Made by a program: the position numbers and the translations under genes
DNA from: Herbaspirillum rhizosphaerae_A
Lineage (GTDB): Bacteria; Pseudomonadota; Gammaproteobacteria; Burkholderiales; Burkholderiaceae_D
Reading direction: 5' to 3'
Length of the DNA stretch: 64,000 nt
NCBI RefSeq assembly: GCF_046025915.1
Contig: NZ_JAQQFR010000012.1
Span: forward strand, 62,001-126,000
The notes under the pieces: generated by a model
The model's input: the letters and a program-made list of their open reading frames with translations, nothing else
Told to the model about the DNA's origin: nothing
Database searches by the model: none
Part shown: one piece after another, positions 61,796 through 64,000 of the stretch
How positions within the stretch are numbered: the first letter of the stretch is position 1
Layout: each line of letters begins with the position of its first letter

Positions 61796-62545
61796 TTAAG
61801 CCTGCTCGTTCACTTCAACGAATTCGTCGCCACCGTTTTTGACGGCTTCAACAACTTCGTTCACTGCGTTTGCACGGCCTTCGAGGATGGCGTCAGCAAC
61901 ACCGCGAGCGTACAGAGCGATCGCCTTTGCGGAGTCATCGTTACCAGGAATGATGTAAGTCACGCCTTCTGGGGAGTGGTTGGTATCAACCACGCCGATA
62001 ACAGGGATACCCAGCTTGGCGGCTTCAGTGATGGCGCCCTTGTGGTAGCCGACGTCGATCACGAAAATAGCGTCAGGAATGCCGCCCATATCCTTGATAC
62101 CGCCGATTGCCTTTTGCAGCTTTTCTTGTTCACGGCTGAACAGCAGAGCTTCTTTCTTGCTCAGCTTTTCGTTGGAACCGTCAGCGATTGCCGCTTCCAT
62201 GTCCTTCAGACGCTTGATCGATGTCTTGATGGTCTTGAAGTTGGTCATCATGCCGCCCAACCAACGTTGATCGACGTAAGGAACGCCTGCACGTTGCGCT
62301 TCTGCTGCAACGATTTCACGTGCTTGACGCTTGGTACCGACAAACAGGATAGTGCCGCGATTGGACGACAGTTGGCGCACGTACTTCAGCGCTTCCTGAT
62401 ACATGCCCAGGGTCTTTTCCAGGTTAACGATATGAATCTTGTTGCGATGACCGAAGATAAACGGGGCCATCTTTGGGTTCCAGAAGCGTGTTTGGTGACC
62501 GAAGTGGACACCTGCTTCCAGCATTTCGCGCATAGTTACGGACAT
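61796..62545 (-). CDS. rpsB: 30S ribosomal protein S2
   Basis: 249 aa, the standard S2 start SVTMREMLEAGVHFGHQTRFWNPKM, then FGHRNKIHIVNLEKT, LFVGTKRQAREIV, YVDQRWLGGMMTNFKTI and VIGVVDTNHSPEGVTYIIPGNDD. GGAG lies 8 bp upstream of ATG 62545; the 13-codon longer frame is leader sequence. S2 often represses its own message through the leader, and this gene has a long one. Confidence 0.97.
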   Translation of the reverse strand: MSVTMREMLEAGVHFGHQTRFWNPKMAPFIFGHRNKIHIVNLEKTLGMYQEALKYVRQLSSNRGTILFVGTKRQAREIVAAEAQRAGVPYVDQRWLGGMMTNFKTIKTSIKRLKDMEAAIADGSNEKLSKKEALLFSREQEKLQKAIGGIKDMGGIPDAIFVIDVGYHKGAITEAAKLGIPVIGVVDTNHSPEGVTYIIPGNDDSAKAIALYARGVADAILEGRANAVNEVVEAVKNGGDEFVEVNEQA

Positions 62546-62818
62546 AAATTTCTCCAGGGTTAGGTCTGGAATCCATTCGGTCATTTAAGCCAGCGTAGTG
62601 CTTCAAAAAACACTGCTTCACATGAAGCTGCCGGCCCAAACACCCTTTGGCGAACGGATTCGCGATTCAACTTAGTTTCAAATAAAACAACTTTTTACCA
62701 CTTCAAGCCAACATCAACACAGAAGCAGGCAACGCCTGCAACTTTGTTAATACTCGCTTTCCAACCTGAGTGACTCAAGTTAGCCGACCATTCTACCTCA
62801 TCCGAAGAATCCATTCAA
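62546..62818 (-). promoter_or_regulatory. rpsB promoter and long 5' leader
   Basis: TTGAAT (62813-62818) and TAGAAT (62790-62795) on the minus strand are separated by exactly 17 bp, a good sigma-70 promoter. A start near 62783 gives a ~240-nt leader with a GCTTCA/TGAAGC hairpin around 62618-62631 and other pairing options close to the start codon. This fits autogenous control by S2; the structure is not proved here. Confidence 0.65.
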
Positions 62819-62873
62819 GCTCCGAAATCATTGTTTTCATTAGCTTTTGACCGGTGGCACCCGCCAATCGCCG

Positions 62874-62903
62874 CCGACAGAACCGCTCGCCCTCGTCTAT
62901 AAT
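62874..62903 (+). promoter_or_regulatory. map promoter
   Basis: Consensus TATAAT at 62898-62903 with CCGACA at 62874-62879 (18-bp spacer). The start codon is 38 bp downstream. It is divergent from the rpsB promoter. Confidence 0.6.
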
Positions 62904-62941
62904 CTCTACTTAATGATTTTTAAGCGAATTGCGACAATTTT

Positions 62942-63766
62942 ATGGGCTCCATTTCCATCAAAACCGCCGAAGACATCGAAGGCATGCGCGTTGCCGGCAA
63001 ACTTGCGGCAGAAGTACTCGACTATATCGCCCCCTTCGTCAAGGCAGGCACAACGACCGGCGAGCTGGACCGCCTCTGTCATGAATACATGGTGAATGTG
63101 CAAGGCACCATTCCTGCGCCGCTCAATTACTGCCCGCCAGGCTATACGCCCTACCCCAAAGCCATTTGCACCTCACTGAACGACATTATTTGCCACGGCA
63201 TTCCCGGCGACAAAGTGATGAAAAATGGCGATGTACTGAATATCGACATCACCGTCATCAAAAACGGCTATCACGGCGACACAAGCCGCATGTTTTTTAT
63301 CGGCGAACCGTCAATTCTGGCGCGCCGCCTCACAGAAATCACCTACGAGTGCATGTGGCTGGGTATCTCCAAGATCAAACCTGGCGCACATCTGGGCGAT
63401 ATCGGCCACGTCATCCAGCAACATGCTGAAAAGGCCGGCTATAGCGTGGTGCGTGAGTTTTGCGGCCATGGTATCGGCACCGTATTTCACGAAGAACCGC
63501 AGGTGTTGCACTACGGCCGTCCCGGCACGCTGGAAAAACTGGAAGCCGGCATGATTTTCACGGTCGAACCGATGATTAACGCCGGTCGCCGCGACATTCG
63601 CGAAATGGGCGATGGCTGGACCATCAAAACCAAAGATCGCAGCCTGTCGGCGCAATGGGAACATACCGTTCTGGTGACCGAGACTGGCTTTGAAGTACTG
63701 ACGATTTCACCCGGCATGCCTGCTCCGCCGGCATTCATTCAGCAACCAGCTGCAGCCGTCGCCTGA
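62942..63766 (+). CDS. map: Methionine aminopeptidase type I
   Basis: Removes the initiator Met from new proteins. 274 aa pita-bread fold: ICHGIPGDKVM near 80, metal ligands Asp in NIDITV near 99 and GDTSRMFF near 110, His in FCGHGIGTVFHEEP near 173, Glu in FTVEPMINAG near 207 and in QWEHTVLVT near 240. It precedes glnD by 18 bp on the same strand. Confidence 0.96.
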   Translation: MGSISIKTAEDIEGMRVAGKLAAEVLDYIAPFVKAGTTTGELDRLCHEYMVNVQGTIPAPLNYCPPGYTPYPKAICTSLNDIICHGIPGDKVMKNGDVLNIDITVIKNGYHGDTSRMFFIGEPSILARRLTEITYECMWLGISKIKPGAHLGDIGHVIQQHAEKAGYSVVREFCGHGIGTVFHEEPQVLHYGRPGTLEKLEAGMIFTVEPMINAGRRDIREMGDGWTIKTKDRSLSAQWEHTVLVTETGFEVLTISPGMPAPPAFIQQPAAAVA

Positions 63767-63784
63767 CTCCCCTTCTGAGCGCCT

Positions 63785-64000
63785 ATGCCCAATCTTGCCG
63801 TCACTCTCAAAAAACAGTTAAAAGCAGCACGCCAGCAGGCCATTGAGGCCTTTCAGGCCGACGGCAAGACCGAGCATCTATTGACGCAATTGCGTCGCAA
63901 CGTTGATGCCGCACTGACGGAAGCCTGGGAAAAATGTGCCCTGCCACGCGATATTGCGCTGGTGGCGGTTGGTGGTTACGGCCGCGGCGAGCTGTTTCCG
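63785..64000 (+). CDS. glnD: [Protein-PII] uridylyltransferase GlnD, N-terminal part (cut by window end)
   Basis: 72 codons reach the window edge. The front is helical (TLKKQLKAARQQAIEAFQ), followed by LPRDIALVAVGGYGRGELFP. The last part is the start of the nucleotidyltransferase domain of GlnD, whose GGYGRGEL motif is characteristic. GlnD senses glutamine and modifies PII proteins. The map-glnD order is common in proteobacteria. The remaining ~780 residues lie beyond the window. Confidence 0.88.
   Translation, partial: MPNLAVTLKKQLKAARQQAIEAFQADGKTEHLLTQLRRNVDAALTEAWEKCALPRDIALVAVGGYGRGELFP

Overview
The window is a 64 kb chromosomal segment from a betaproteobacterium of the order Burkholderiales, most likely family Oxalobacteraceae (Herbaspirillum/Collimonas type). 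This is inferred from gene order and protein style, not from a database search. The clearest evidence is the rpsB-tsf-pyrH-frr-uppS-cdsA-dxr-rseP-bamA-skp-lpxD-fabZ-lpxA-lpxB-rnhB block, followed by a TrmH-type methyltransferase and ppsR/ppsA. Also consistent are the BmQueE-type QueE, a fused OsmC-YcaO protein and the smpB/ratA/rnfH arrangement. Coding density is high and there are no rRNA or tRNA genes, no CRISPR array and no intact insertion sequence.

Layout. 1-6.7 kb: a DEDDh exonuclease, an MHS-type metabolite/H+ symporter, then a LysR regulator divergent from a CitMHS transporter and an AtuA-like protein pair (probable organic-acid catabolism). 6.7-9.2 kb: an AT-richer decayed island with remains of a bacteriocin-type exporter (C39 peptidase and TolC fragments), two orphan small proteins and a deleted porin gene. 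9.2-31.4 kb: mostly housekeeping and cofactor genes: purT, nadB, a type Vd patatin autotransporter, an operon of a MASE1-PAS protein and a Cys-nucleophile hydrolase, nadA-nadC behind an ABC-F ATPase, and queE-queD-tadA-ldcA. After these come a decayed hipA next to an HTH gene, a TetR/MFS divergon with twin operators, thpR, OsmC-YcaO and a Phd/ParE-type toxin-antitoxin pair.

31.4-42.6 kb: guaB and guaA, rnfH-ratA divergent from smpB, then the most interesting block. A CpxRA-like two-component system (38.9-41.0 kb) is divergent from a Ser/Thr/Pro-rich protein that is followed by a TPR-glycosyltransferase. The shared intergenic region has two perfect GTAAA-N5-GTAAA CpxR-type boxes. I read this as a possible envelope-stress-controlled protein-modification module; that reading is inference. 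An SPFH/NfeD pair follows.

42.6-64 kb: ppsA divergent from its regulator ppsR, then a minus-strand envelope-biogenesis block running from rpsB at 62.5 kb down to a TrmH-type gene at 46.8 kb. It covers translation (rpsB, tsf, frr), UMP kinase, undecaprenyl-PP and CDP-diglyceride synthesis, the MEP pathway, RseP, BamA/Skp and lipid A synthesis. Divergent from rpsB are map and the start of glnD, which runs off the end of the window.
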